Assembly (NCBI RefSeq): GCF_030815865.1
Contig: NZ_JAUSXI010000001.1
Span: forward strand, 2,852,001 to 2,916,000
Length of the DNA stretch: 64,000 nt
Direction of reading: 5' to 3'
DNA from: Arthrobacter globiformis
Lineage (GTDB): Bacteria > Actinomycetota > Actinomycetes > Actinomycetales > Micrococcaceae
Under the pieces are notes generated by a model, which was not told the DNA's origin, searched no databases, and saw nothing but the letters and a program-made list of their open reading frames with translations. Shown one piece after another: positions 42,658-51,731 of the stretch (position 1 is the stretch's first letter; every line of letters starts with the position of its first letter). Made by a program: the position numbers and the translations under genes.

Positions 42658-44232
42658 ATGGGCCATAAGGTAGCCCTCAGCTTCGAGGATGGCGTCACCA
42701 AGGTCATCAAGGTCGGCGACTACGAGACCGTCATGGACGCTGCATACAAGGCGCGGATCAACATCCCGTCAGACTGCCGTGACGGCGCCTGCGGCACGTG
42801 CAAGGCGTTCTGCGACTCCGGCTCCTTCGACCCCGGAGACTACATCGACGACGCCATGACCGAGGAGGAACTCGAGAAGGGCTACCTGCTCACCTGCCAG
42901 GCCGTCCCGGAATCGGACCTCGCCATCCAAATCCCGGCTACTTCGGAATCCGCGAAGACCTCCGCCGCTACGTTCACCTCCACCCTGAAAGAGCTCGAAA
43001 AACACTCGGAGTCCACCATCTCCTTCGCCTTGGAGGTGCAGAACCGGGAGGCCCTGGCGTTCCTGCCCGGCCAGTACGTCAACATCAAGGTCCCGGGCAC
43101 CGATGCCGAGCGCTCGTACTCCTTCAGCAACGGCCCCGAAGTTGAGGACGCCTCCTTCATGGTGCGGATCACCCCTCAGGGCGCAATGTCGGAGTACCTG
43201 CGTGACCGGGCAGCGGTCGGGGACGCCATCGAGTTCACCGGCCCCTACGGCTCCTTCTTCCTTCGCGAGCCAAAGCGCCCCCTGCTCCTGCTCGCAGGCG
43301 GCACCGGACTAGCCCCGCTCCTGTCAATCCTGGAGAAGCTATCGGAGAACCCGCCAGCCACACCGGTGCACCTGATCTACGGCGTCTCCCGCGAAGCCGA
43401 CATCGTCGGCCTCGACTGGCTCCGCGCCTACGAAACCAAGTTGCCGGGCTTCACTTGGGACTACATCGCCTCCGAGTCGGATACCTCCGCCCCCCACACG
43501 GGCTACGTCACCCAGATCATCCAGCCGTCTCACCTCAACGACGGCGACGTCGATATCTACCTGTGCGGCCCGCCACCCATGGTCAACGCCGTCTCCAAGT
43601 GGCTGGACACCGAGGACATCCAGCCAGCTAACTTCTACTTCGAGCGTTTCGCCCCCAAGGAGGCCACAGGCGGAGACGCCGAGACCGGCGCGCCCGCTCC
43701 TGCGGAGAAGCTGGAGACCGAAGGGGACACGATCAGCCGCGTCCAAGCAATTTCTTCCCTGGAAACCGGCCGTCTCGAGTTCCGTAAGGAGGACAGTTAC
43801 GCCCACCTGGATGCCCGGATGGGACTTGAACTTGCGGTCACCGAACTGATGCTGGGCCGCCTCAGCAATGAGCAACTGAACCAGTTCCGCCGTCTCGCGG
43901 AAGCGACCACACGCGCCGTGGGCAAGGGCAGGGTCCTCGACCCCGAAGAATACGTGAGGACCAACGAAGAGTTCCACGAGTACCTCTTCACGATCTGCGA
44001 TAACCCCATGCTGCTTGAGTTGTATCGACGGCTCGACGTCCACGCCCAGATGGCAGCGACATTCGCCGAGGGCACCGAGATCTTCGATCGGGTCGCCCAG
44101 GACCACCGTGACGTCGTCGACGCGTTCGAGCGCAAAGATAAGGAACGTGCCCGGGAAGTCATCACTGCTCACAGCCGCGACGCCAAGGGCACCATGGCCG
44201 GGGCGATCGACGCCAATGATAAAGGTCTCTGA
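42658..44232 (+). CDS. benC: Benzoate dioxygenase reductase fused to a GntR-type FCD domain
   Basis: This 524-residue electron-transfer component passes electrons from NADH over FAD and a [2Fe-2S] cluster to BenAB. The ferredoxin domain (residues 1-95) has the Cys set in DCRDGACGTCKAFC and LLTCQAVPE. The FAD/NAD reductase domain (about 100-335) has RSYSFSNGP, LLLAGGTGLAPLL and YLCGPPPMV. After a Pro/Ala/Glu-rich linker, residues about 365-520 form an FCD-like all-helical domain (MGLELAVTELMLGRLSNEQL; YVRTNEEFHEYLFTI), as in the sensor part of FadR/GntR regulators. Proteobacterial BenC is about 340 residues; long versions occur in actinobacteria. The role of the extra domain is unknown. Confidence 0.92.
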   Translation: MGHKVALSFEDGVTKVIKVGDYETVMDAAYKARINIPSDCRDGACGTCKAFCDSGSFDPGDYIDDAMTEEELEKGYLLTCQAVPESDLAIQIPATSESAKTSAATFTSTLKELEKHSESTISFALEVQNREALAFLPGQYVNIKVPGTDAERSYSFSNGPEVEDASFMVRITPQGAMSEYLRDRAAVGDAIEFTGPYGSFFLREPKRPLLLLAGGTGLAPLLSILEKLSENPPATPVHLIYGVSREADIVGLDWLRAYETKLPGFTWDYIASESDTSAPHTGYVTQIIQPSHLNDGDVDIYLCGPPPMVNAVSKWLDTEDIQPANFYFERFAPKEATGGDAETGAPAPAEKLETEGDTISRVQAISSLETGRLEFRKEDSYAHLDARMGLELAVTELMLGRLSNEQLNQFRRLAEATTRAVGKGRVLDPEEYVRTNEEFHEYLFTICDNPMLLELYRRLDVHAQMAATFAEGTEIFDRVAQDHRDVVDAFERKDKERAREVITAHSRDAKGTMAGAIDANDKGL

Positions 44233-45059
44233 TGGCGCCGGCGTACGTCGGACAGTTCGTCACGCCCGGGCGCTTTGCAGGCAAGGTAGCGGTGGTGACG
44301 GGTGCGGCCCAGGGTATCGGGCAGAAGGTAGCGGAGCGGATCGGTGCTGAAGGGGGCGCGGTCTTCCTCGTGGACCGTGCCGACATCGTGCAGGAGGTGG
44401 CCCAGGGGATCCAGGAGGCCGCGCTGACGTCCGGCTCCGGAGGATCCGCAAACTCCGTGACTGCGGACCTGGAAAGCTTTGCCGGAGCAGAACAAGCGGT
44501 GACCGCGGCCCTGGCCCTTCACGGAAGGGTTGATGTACTCGTCAACAACGTGGGGGGAACCATCTGGGCCCGCCCCTACGAAGAGTATGACGAGGAGAAA
44601 ATCGAGAGGGAGATCCGCCGTTCACTCTTCCCAACACTGTGGGCCTGTCGAGCCGTACTCCCTGCAATGCTCGAGCAGGGGTCAGGCACCATCGTCAACG
44701 TCTCCTCGGTTGCTACCCGCGGAATGCACCGCGTTCCCTACGCCGCGGCGAAGGGTGGTGTCAATGCCCTGACCCAGTCCTTGGCCATGGAGGTTGCCGA
44801 GCGAGGTATCCGCGTTGTCGCTACGGCACCCGGTGGCACGGAAGCTCCGCCTAGGAAGGTCAAGCGCGGACCGGAAGCGCAGTCATCAACCGAAAAGGCG
44901 TGGTACCAGACCATCGTGGACCAGACCGTAGATTCCTCGTTCATGAAGCGCTACGGCACGCTGGACGAACAGGCTGCGCCGATCGTGTTCATGGCCTCCG
45001 ACGAAGCGTCCTATGTCACCGGCAGCATTCTCCCTGTGGCAGGCGGGGACCTGGGCTGA
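44232..45059 (+). CDS. benD: 1,6-dihydroxycyclohexa-2,4-diene-1-carboxylate dehydrogenase
   Basis: This 275-residue short-chain dehydrogenase oxidises the benzoate dihydrodiol to catechol with loss of CO2, using NAD+. The cofactor loop is VAVVTGAAQGIGQKVAERIG, the NNVGG motif follows near residue 100, and the catalytic Tyr-x3-Lys is in VPYAAAKGGVNAL with the Ser in NVSSVA. TGATG overlap with benC shows translational coupling. It yields catechol for CatA, encoded divergently. Confidence 0.95.
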   Translation: MAPAYVGQFVTPGRFAGKVAVVTGAAQGIGQKVAERIGAEGGAVFLVDRADIVQEVAQGIQEAALTSGSGGSANSVTADLESFAGAEQAVTAALALHGRVDVLVNNVGGTIWARPYEEYDEEKIEREIRRSLFPTLWACRAVLPAMLEQGSGTIVNVSSVATRGMHRVPYAAAKGGVNALTQSLAMEVAERGIRVVATAPGGTEAPPRKVKRGPEAQSSTEKAWYQTIVDQTVDSSFMKRYGTLDEQAAPIVFMASDEASYVTGSILPVAGGDLG

Positions 45060-45108
45060 GCGCGCTGTGACGGAAACTCGCTGGCGTGGCCGCAGGGTGC
45101 GCTCCAGT

Positions 45109-47949
45109 ATGCTTGCCAGCATGACCCCGGGCCCCCACCACGGCGACACCGAGGAGGACCTGGCGCTGCTCGGCCGGGCTGATGTCTTCGAGGAGTTGCT
45201 GGAAACGCTGCGCACGGTGCGTAAGGGCAGCGTGCGAACGGTAGTGCTCAGCGGCCCGCAGGGATCCGGTAAGACAGCCTTGCTGGATCTTTTCCTGGAG
45301 CACTGCACCGCCGTGGCGCGTGGGGTGCGGGTGCTGTCCGCTACCGGAGACGAGTGGGAGGCGCAGTTCCCACTCGCGGGCTACTCCCAGCTCATGGTCA
45401 CTCCGCCGCTGCGCTCCGCAAAGGACCATGGGCGTGACAATGTCCGGTCCGCGGACCCTGTCGGTGCTCTCAACGCTGCTCAAGTCGCCAACTACGCCTC
45501 GACTCTCAACGCACACCTTGAGGGGCTTCAATTGCACGGGAGCGTGGTGGTTGCTGTTGATGACGTCCAGCACCTCGACGCAGAAACCCTGCACGTCCTC
45601 GTATTCGTCATGCGCCGGCTGCGCGGCAAGCGAATCCTGTTCTTGGTCACTCTGGATCCCACTCAAGCTCAGCTCGTCCCGGCGGGCGTCCTCGCCTTTC
45701 TCACCGGACATCAGGTTTCCCGTATTCCGCTGGAACCACTGTCACCGCAGCGGGTCCAGGATCTCGCACTGCGCTGGTTCGGTATCGACTTGAACGCGAC
45801 GGCCGCCCACGAGATCGTACGGCACACAGGTGGTTGGCCCGAGCCGATTGTGGAACTCCTGGGCGAGCTTCCTCCGGAGACTTGGCAGACATGGTTTTCA
45901 TCCCTGCCCCCGAGCTCGCGGGTTCGGGCCAGGGTGCGCAGTCTCCTCATGGCCGCTTCTCCCGATCTGGTGGCTGTGGCGGAGGCCGCGTCCGTGCTTG
46001 GACGTAGCGCCGGGATAGAGGAGGTTGCCCACGTCAGTGGAGTCGCGTCTGTGATGGATGCCCTCGACGAGGGCCACAGGGCCGGACTGCTGGGCCTGTC
46101 GGTAGAACAGGCCCGCTCGGTGGTGACTTTCTTTGAAGCGGGAACGGCTGAGTCCGTCTACGAGCAGACTGCACCCGGCCGGCGCATATGGCTACACCGT
46201 AGGGCCGCGGAAGCCGTGCAGATCGAGGGCGATCGCCTGGGTCACCGGGTGTCCGCGACCCCCGGCGCCGACGAGGCATTGGCTGCGGAGCTAGAGGAGT
46301 ACGCCCGTCAACAGGCTCTAGTGGGTGCCTGGCAGGATGTCTCGACCGCACTGTTTTCCGCCTCCAGGCTCTCAAGGGATATCCGCGCCGGCAACGATCG
46401 CCTCCTCAGGGCAGTGGACGCCCTTGTAGGCTCCGGCAACATCGCCCACGCACAGATGTGGGCCGCGGCCGTCGACGCCATGGCACCCTCGCCGCTGCGT
46501 TCCTCCGTGCTTGGCTACCTCTCCACGGCGTCGGGACAAAACCACAGCGCCCAAACCCAGTTGGAGATGGCCTGGCGAACAAGCAACCCGCAGCACGACC
46601 CGGTGGCCGCTGCGCAGGTGGCCCAACGCTTGGTTCTGCATGGGGTGGCCTCCTGGGATGGCCCCCTCATCACCCGTTGGGCGGAGCAGGCCATGTCCCT
46701 GACAAAGCCGGGTACCCCGGCCCACATCGAATCTGAAGCCATCTATGGGCTTGGTCTTTATGCCCAGGGCAGGTTGTCTGAAGCCGAAGCCTCCTATCGC
46801 CGGGCCTTCGAACACGCGTCCGAGAATGCCCAGAAGCAGCGCTTGCAGATAGGTGCGGGGTGGCTGGCCCTGCGGCTGGACGACGCCGAGACGGCGCTTG
46901 TAAATTTCGAAGCCGCGGCCCCCACTGAGTTCCGGGGCGGATCATTGCGGATCTCCCTATGGGCCGAGGCGTGGTTGGCCCGTACCCACCTCGTGCTCGG
47001 GAACTGGGACGCAGCCGCGGCCACAGTTGCCCGTGCGTCCGTCCGGCTCGAGACCTCGCGCATGCCACTGATCCGGCCGTTGTTGTACTGGACCGCTGCT
47101 GAGCTCTGGTCCATGCGCGGGGATTGGGACCGGGCGCGGTACTATGTCTCCCAGGCAGCCGTGCAGCCGGGCACTTATCGGGCCATGCAGGTCCCGGCCA
47201 GCCTGGCCCGGGCGCGTTTCCATGAGGCACGGGCGGACTACGAAAGCGCTTTGGCCGTGTTGCAGCCCCTGACGGAGCTGGACCCCTGGACAGAGAACAG
47301 AGTGTCGTTCTGGCCATGGCAGGACACCTATGTTAATGCCCTTGTCATGACCGATCAGCTTGATGTGGCCGACTCCTTCCTCACCGCCTTCGAGCACGTC
47401 CGGCGGGAGCGGGCAGTACCATCCGATCTAGCGAGGATGGCGTGGGCACGGGGCCGGCTCGTAGCCGCCCAAGGGGATCCCGATAGCGCCAAGGAGCACT
47501 TCGAAACGGCGCTGGGGCATCTGCGCGGGCTTAACCGGCCATACCTGCGCGCCCGGGTGAGCTTTGCCTTCGGGCAGAGCATGCGGCGGGCCGGCAAAAG
47601 GCGTTTGGCATCCTCAGTGCTGCGGGTGGCCAGGGATCTCTATGATTCTCTGGGCGCGGCCACGTATGTGGAAAGATGCGATCGGGAGCTGAAGGCGACA
47701 GGCCTGGACGTGGGCAATCTGCCCGACCCATCTGACGTGCTGGCTGCCGTGACTCAACCACAGGTCCAGCTCACCGCCCAGGAGCAGTCAGTGGCCGAGC
47801 TCGTAGCAGCCGGGTCCACCAACAAGGAGGCGGCCCGTGCACTGTTTCTGGCCGAGAAAACCGTGCAGTATCACCTGACCCGTATCTACGGGAAGCTGGG
47901 GATCCGCTCACGCAGCGAACTGGCGGCGCGGTTTCGCCTCTCGGACTGA
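45109..47949 (+). CDS. benR: LuxR-family (LAL) transcriptional regulator, probable benzoate activator
   Basis: This is a large ATP-binding LuxR-type regulator of about 946 residues. Walker A is VVLSGPQGSGKTALLDLF (near residue 50), a Walker B-like VVVAVDDVQHLD follows, the middle is helical TPR-like, and the C-terminus is a LuxR helix-turn-helix (LTAQEQSVAELVAAGSTNKE; then EKTVQYHLTRIYGKLGIRS). A LAL regulator directly downstream of benABCD is the actinobacterial arrangement (BenR of Corynebacterium). The symbol is therefore used by analogy. The start is uncertain: ATG 45109 or ATG 45121; neither has a strong ribosome binding site. Confidence 0.85.
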   Translation: MLASMTPGPHHGDTEEDLALLGRADVFEELLETLRTVRKGSVRTVVLSGPQGSGKTALLDLFLEHCTAVARGVRVLSATGDEWEAQFPLAGYSQLMVTPPLRSAKDHGRDNVRSADPVGALNAAQVANYASTLNAHLEGLQLHGSVVVAVDDVQHLDAETLHVLVFVMRRLRGKRILFLVTLDPTQAQLVPAGVLAFLTGHQVSRIPLEPLSPQRVQDLALRWFGIDLNATAAHEIVRHTGGWPEPIVELLGELPPETWQTWFSSLPPSSRVRARVRSLLMAASPDLVAVAEAASVLGRSAGIEEVAHVSGVASVMDALDEGHRAGLLGLSVEQARSVVTFFEAGTAESVYEQTAPGRRIWLHRRAAEAVQIEGDRLGHRVSATPGADEALAAELEEYARQQALVGAWQDVSTALFSASRLSRDIRAGNDRLLRAVDALVGSGNIAHAQMWAAAVDAMAPSPLRSSVLGYLSTASGQNHSAQTQLEMAWRTSNPQHDPVAAAQVAQRLVLHGVASWDGPLITRWAEQAMSLTKPGTPAHIESEAIYGLGLYAQGRLSEAEASYRRAFEHASENAQKQRLQIGAGWLALRLDDAETALVNFEAAAPTEFRGGSLRISLWAEAWLARTHLVLGNWDAAAATVARASVRLETSRMPLIRPLLYWTAAELWSMRGDWDRARYYVSQAAVQPGTYRAMQVPASLARARFHEARADYESALAVLQPLTELDPWTENRVSFWPWQDTYVNALVMTDQLDVADSFLTAFEHVRRERAVPSDLARMAWARGRLVAAQGDPDSAKEHFETALGHLRGLNRPYLRARVSFAFGQSMRRAGKRRLASSVLRVARDLYDSLGAATYVERCDRELKATGLDVGNLPDPSDVLAAVTQPQVQLTAQEQSVAELVAAGSTNKEAARALFLAEKTVQYHLTRIYGKLGIRSRSELAARFRLSD

Positions 47950-47983
47950 CGCGCGGTCCACCTGCCATAGGGGCGCCCCAACG

Positions 47984-48898
47984 TCACAGGGATCCAGGAG
48001 CCGTGGGGGCGCGATTAGGAAGCCCTTTAGTTGCAGTGCCCACAACGTCGAGAAAACTTTGGAGTAGCGCTGACCGGTCCTCACGCCGCCAAGCAACGGC
48101 CAGCTCCACCTCAGGGGCCTGTTCTATATCGCGATAGACCACGCCCTCAAGCTGGAGGGCGCGGATGCTTGCTGGAATGATGGCGATACCACCACCAGCG
48201 GCGACAAACGAGAGCATCGTGGAGGTCTCACTGATCACTTGGGTGATGCGTGGCTGAAAACCGGCCTTGCGGCAGATGGCTGCAGTGGTCCGGTAAAGCA
48301 CCGACTCCGGTGGATACGAGATAAATTCCTGGTCTTGAAGTTCGTGCACGGCGACCGGTCGGTCCACGGCCAGAGCGCTGAACGAAGGTAATGCCACGAT
48401 CAGCGGCTCGCGCGTCACGATTCGGTAATCGATCTCCTGGGAAGCGATGGGCGGGCGCAGCAGCGCCGCGTCGAGGGTGCCATCCCGCAGCCCTGCCTCC
48501 ATGGCCGGGGTAAGCATCTCACCGTGCAGATTCAGCGACAGCCCCGGGAGTACCTGCTTGGCGCGTCGGACGATCGGGGGCATAACCCCGTATGTAGCCG
48601 AGCCGGAGAAGCCCACACGCAGCACACCGGCCGCGCCCTGCCCAACCTGGTAGACATCGGCGCGGAGCGTGCCGACCGCGTTGACGATCTGCCGCCCCCG
48701 GTCCAGCAATTCCTGTCCGGCGGCCGTGAGTTCCACCCTTCGGGTAGTGCGATTCAGCAGCCGCACCCCCAGCTGCTCTTCCAGCTGGCGGATCTGCTGG
48801 GACAAGGGGGGTTGGGCCATGTGCAGGCGCTTGGCGGCACGGCCGAAGTGGCGTTCCTCCGCAACGGCAATGAAGTAGTTGAGCTGCCTAATCTCCAT
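47984..48898 (-). CDS. LysR family regulator, CatR/BenM-like
   Basis: This 304-residue regulator has an N-terminal winged helix-turn-helix (MEIRQLNYFIAVAEERHFGR, then LHMAQPPLSQQIRQLEEQLG) and a periplasmic-binding-type effector domain (LRVGFSGSATYGVMPPIVRR; GGGIAIIPASIRALQLEGVV). This subgroup includes CatM/BenM/CatR, which respond to muconate or benzoate; assignment here rests on context and family resemblance. It is convergent with the LAL gene and follows the BenK-type permease on the same strand after 217 bases, so two regulators flank the ben genes. Confidence 0.88.
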   Translation of the reverse strand: MEIRQLNYFIAVAEERHFGRAAKRLHMAQPPLSQQIRQLEEQLGVRLLNRTTRRVELTAAGQELLDRGRQIVNAVGTLRADVYQVGQGAAGVLRVGFSGSATYGVMPPIVRRAKQVLPGLSLNLHGEMLTPAMEAGLRDGTLDAALLRPPIASQEIDYRIVTREPLIVALPSFSALAVDRPVAVHELQDQEFISYPPESVLYRTTAAICRKAGFQPRITQVISETSTMLSFVAAGGGIAIIPASIRALQLEGVVYRDIEQAPEVELAVAWRREDRSALLQSFLDVVGTATKGLPNRAPTAPGSL

Positions 48899-49115
48899 AG
48901 TGTAGCCGTCCCTCCGTTTGGCGCCTCCGGTCCGACGCCGAACACCATTGATTCACAGAGTAACTATAAAGCGATCTACTAATAAAAGCATAAGACCTAA
49001 TAATGAGGCCGAGCGGTTCACATCTGACCGGCAGCAGCCGGCCGACTGCCCAGCCACGTCCTCGGCACCTTGGCCATGGATCTGGCTTATGTGGGCGACG
49101 GCCGGCCGGCCCGGG

Positions 49116-50507
49116 TCAGAGGCGGACCGGAGGAGTGGTGGTCAGCGCCTCTTCCACGAAGTGCTCCGTGATCTCCTCGGCCCTGTGCTCCGCTTCTTCC
49201 AGCTTGGGCTGGTGGGGGACCAAAACCGTCACGATCGCACCCAGGAGCGCGACGCCGCCATAGATATAGAACGCGGTAGCCCCGCCGATCCCTGCAGCAG
49301 CCAACCAGCCGCCGATGATTGGGCCCAAAATACCGCCCAGGCGGCCCACACTCGCACACCAGGCCACCCCGGCCGCCCTGGCGTTGGTGGTGAAGTAGTT
49401 GGACTGGAACCCGTAAACCAGCACCTGGGTGCCGAGGGTGCCCACTCCGGCGATGGCGATGCACAGGAACAACACCGGCAGAGGGAAGCCGAAAGTCATA
49501 AGCACCAGGGTGATAGTGGCCAGCACGAAGGTGCCCGCAATGACCCGCTGAGGGCCCGCCTTGTCAGCGAAGCGCGAGAGCAGCAAACCTCCCGCCACAG
49601 CGCCGAGGTTCAACGCCAAGGGGAAGAACAGGGCGTACGTTCGCCCGTAGCCGTATCCCTCCATGATTTTCGGCAGCCACGTGTTCAAGCCGTAGGTCAG
49701 CAGCAGGCCCGAGAAAGACATCAAACCCAGAAGAACAGAAGCCACGGCGAACTGTTTGGAGAACACAGCCGCGAAGCCCGTCTTCTGCGGGGCGGCGCCT
49801 ATCTGCCGAATGACCTGTTCTTCAATGAGCGAAACGCCGGTCCGCTGCGCAGCAGCCTGGGCCTCCTCCTCACGGCCGCGGGCCAGCAGCCAGCGCGGGG
49901 ACTCTGGGAGCTTGAACCAAGCGATGGGCAGGAGCAGGACGAGGGGGAGGGCGCCGATCATGAAGAGTCCGCGCCATCCAATGTTATTGAGGAGCATAAT
50001 GCCCATGACGGAGGCGAACACGCCGCCGGCGGGGACACCGGAGTAGACGATCGCGTTGTAGAACTGACGCCGGCCGGCCGGCGCAAATTCAGCCATGGTG
50101 GCGCCTGCGGTAGCAATGACGATGCCGAGGCCCACGCCGGTGATGAGCCGCATGGCGCCGAAGGCTGTGACGGTAGTGGTCAGGGCCGTGATGAACATGC
50201 CTGCCGAGAACCAAGCGATGCCCAGGAGCATGAGTCGGCGGCGGCCGAAAAAGTCGCCGACCACGCCGCAGATCAGCGACCCGACCAACACACCCACAAG
50301 CGCCCACGAGCCCAAGAGGCCAGCTGCGGCGGCATCGAAGGCGCCAAGCTGACTTGGGTCGGCAAGCAGTCCTGGCAGAACGGTGCCGTATACGACGAGG
50401 TCGTAGCCATCGAACAAAAGTGCGGCGCAGATGACGAAGGCCACCCAGTTTGCCGTGCGCGCCTCTTTGCGCGGGTCTTCGGCGATGACGGTTTGGGGCT
50501 GAGCCAT
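49116..50507 (-). CDS. benK: Aromatic acid:H+ symporter (AAHS family MFS), BenK-like
   Basis: This 463-residue MFS protein with 12 membrane segments has the AAHS signature AALLFDGYDLVVYGTVLPGL in helix 1 (the Asp is essential for uptake in PcaK/BenK relatives), VVGDFFGRRRLMLLG in loop 2-3, FKLPESPRWLLARGREEE in the centre and NYFTTNARAAGVAWCASVGR in helices 10-11. It is the second benzoate importer of the block besides BenE. Expression is probably linked to the LysR gene downstream. The start at ATG 50507 follows a GAGAGGACAGG ribosome binding site. Confidence 0.88.
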   Translation of the reverse strand: MAQPQTVIAEDPRKEARTANWVAFVICAALLFDGYDLVVYGTVLPGLLADPSQLGAFDAAAAGLLGSWALVGVLVGSLICGVVGDFFGRRRLMLLGIAWFSAGMFITALTTTVTAFGAMRLITGVGLGIVIATAGATMAEFAPAGRRQFYNAIVYSGVPAGGVFASVMGIMLLNNIGWRGLFMIGALPLVLLLPIAWFKLPESPRWLLARGREEEAQAAAQRTGVSLIEEQVIRQIGAAPQKTGFAAVFSKQFAVASVLLGLMSFSGLLLTYGLNTWLPKIMEGYGYGRTYALFFPLALNLGAVAGGLLLSRFADKAGPQRVIAGTFVLATITLVLMTFGFPLPVLFLCIAIAGVGTLGTQVLVYGFQSNYFTTNARAAGVAWCASVGRLGGILGPIIGGWLAAAGIGGATAFYIYGGVALLGAIVTVLVPHQPKLEEAEHRAEEITEHFVEEALTTTPPVRL

Positions 50508-50900
50508 ATGCCTGTCCTCTCTGACGGAGCATGGAAGTAGTGCCGTGGGGTGAACCTGTATCCCCGGGCCTGGTCCAGTGTCTCAGGGGTGTGACGTCCG
50601 CCATATGCGGTAAATACCCGGGTTTTCGCTGGGGGACAACCCATACTTTGCAGATATCAATCAGATGCGGCTAGGCATATCTAGGAAAAAGTAGGACCTG
50701 CTGGCCACACGGTTGGAGTCAAGCGCATCTAAGGGCTGGTTGCCCCGCCGCCGGCACGGTTTTCCGTGCCGCGGCGGGGCTGTTCCGTCTCCATCGTCCG
50801 GCCACCGGCCACTACCAGCGGTATGAATCGGTACGACTTAAATATGAATCAGGGGCACGGACCGCCAGCTGGCGGCCGGGCCAGTGGATAAGGTGAATTC
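50508..50900. other. Divergent intergenic region with a strong hairpin
   Basis: This 393-base region separates the BenK start (minus) from the mycothiol-enzyme start (plus). At 50742-50780 GCCCCGCCG-C-CGGCACGG, a TTTT loop and CCGTGCCG-CGGCGGGGC form a 17-bp stem with one bulge. A terminator-like element between divergent promoters is unexpected; see findings. Confidence 0.6.
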
Positions 50901-51599
50901 ATGATCAATCCCGCACGCCTGCACTCGGACCTGTCCCGCCTCGGCCGGGAGACCGATATGTTCCTGGCCACCGTTGAATCGCTGTCCGACGACGAAATGA
51001 CCGCACCATCCCGGTGTGAGGGATGGACCCGGGCAGATGTCATCGCCCATATCGCCTCGAACGGCCAGGCCTTGGTCAAGCTCATTGACTGGGCAACCTC
51101 GGGTGAGGAGCGGCAACTCTACGCCTCGAAGGAAGCGCGCGCCCAGGAGATATCCGAGCTCGCCACGTTGCCTCGAGCCGAACTGCTTGGCCGGCTGCGC
51201 GAATCAGCTGCATTCTTCGCGAAGCAGGCCCAGCGGCTGGCAGGGCAGCTCGCGGTTGAGGAGGTGCACCTGCACGGTAAGCAGATTCCTGCGACGTCCA
51301 TCGTGGCGTTGCGTATTGCCGAAATTGTGGTGCACCACCACGACCTCGACACCGCATGGACCATAGAGGAGGCCGACCCGGACTCGGTACTTAACGCCTT
51401 GGAGGCCGCCGTGCGCACGATGCGCGCCCAAGGGGCACCTGGGATGACCCTGGTCACGGAGGAACGCGACGAATGGGTGATCGGGGACGGTGCCCTGCGC
51501 GTCACGTCCGACCGCGAGGGATTGCTCGAATGGCTGGCCCGCGGCGTGGCCGAAAACGTCGAGGCTGACGGCCCCCTGCCGACGCTGCCGTCCTGGTAG
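50901..51599 (+). CDS. Mycothiol-dependent maleylpyruvate isomerase family protein
   Basis: This 232-residue protein has an N-terminal DinB-like four-helix domain with the metal-site pattern CEGWTRADVIAHIASN (His about 50) and EIVVHHHDLDTAW (about residues 140-147), and a small C-terminal domain. In characterised members mycothiol is the cofactor for isomerising maleylpyruvate in gentisate degradation; many paralogues have unknown substrates. No gentisate genes are near, so the exact reaction is open. It lies alone and ends at a bidirectional terminator. Confidence 0.88.
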   Translation: MINPARLHSDLSRLGRETDMFLATVESLSDDEMTAPSRCEGWTRADVIAHIASNGQALVKLIDWATSGEERQLYASKEARAQEISELATLPRAELLGRLRESAAFFAKQAQRLAGQLAVEEVHLHGKQIPATSIVALRIAEIVVHHHDLDTAWTIEEADPDSVLNALEAAVRTMRAQGAPGMTLVTEERDEWVIGDGALRVTSDREGLLEWLARGVAENVEADGPLPTLPSW

Positions 51600-51613
51600 G
51601 TCCTGCATTCCAA

Positions 51614-51651
51614 GGCCTCTGTTCAGTACGCCGGCATACTGAACACGGGCC
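51614..51651. terminator. Bidirectional terminator
   Basis: GTTCAGTA (51621-51628) and TACTGAAC (51637-51644) form a perfect stem; outer GGCC/GGGCC segments (51614-51617 and 51647-51651) extend it. It lies between the convergent ends of the mycothiol-enzyme gene and the AraC gene. Confidence 0.6.
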
Positions 51652-51731
51652 TGGCCGTTTGTTAGCCCAGAAGCTCAACTCCTTGGGTGTTCGCGGGATT
51701 GGGAAGATGCTGAGTGCAACGAGCAAGGTTG

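Noticed and set aside
48918..50540. 540-codon open frame opposite the BenK gene
   Set aside because: It is antisense to a clear 12-helix transporter and reads as a highly charged, low-complexity chain.
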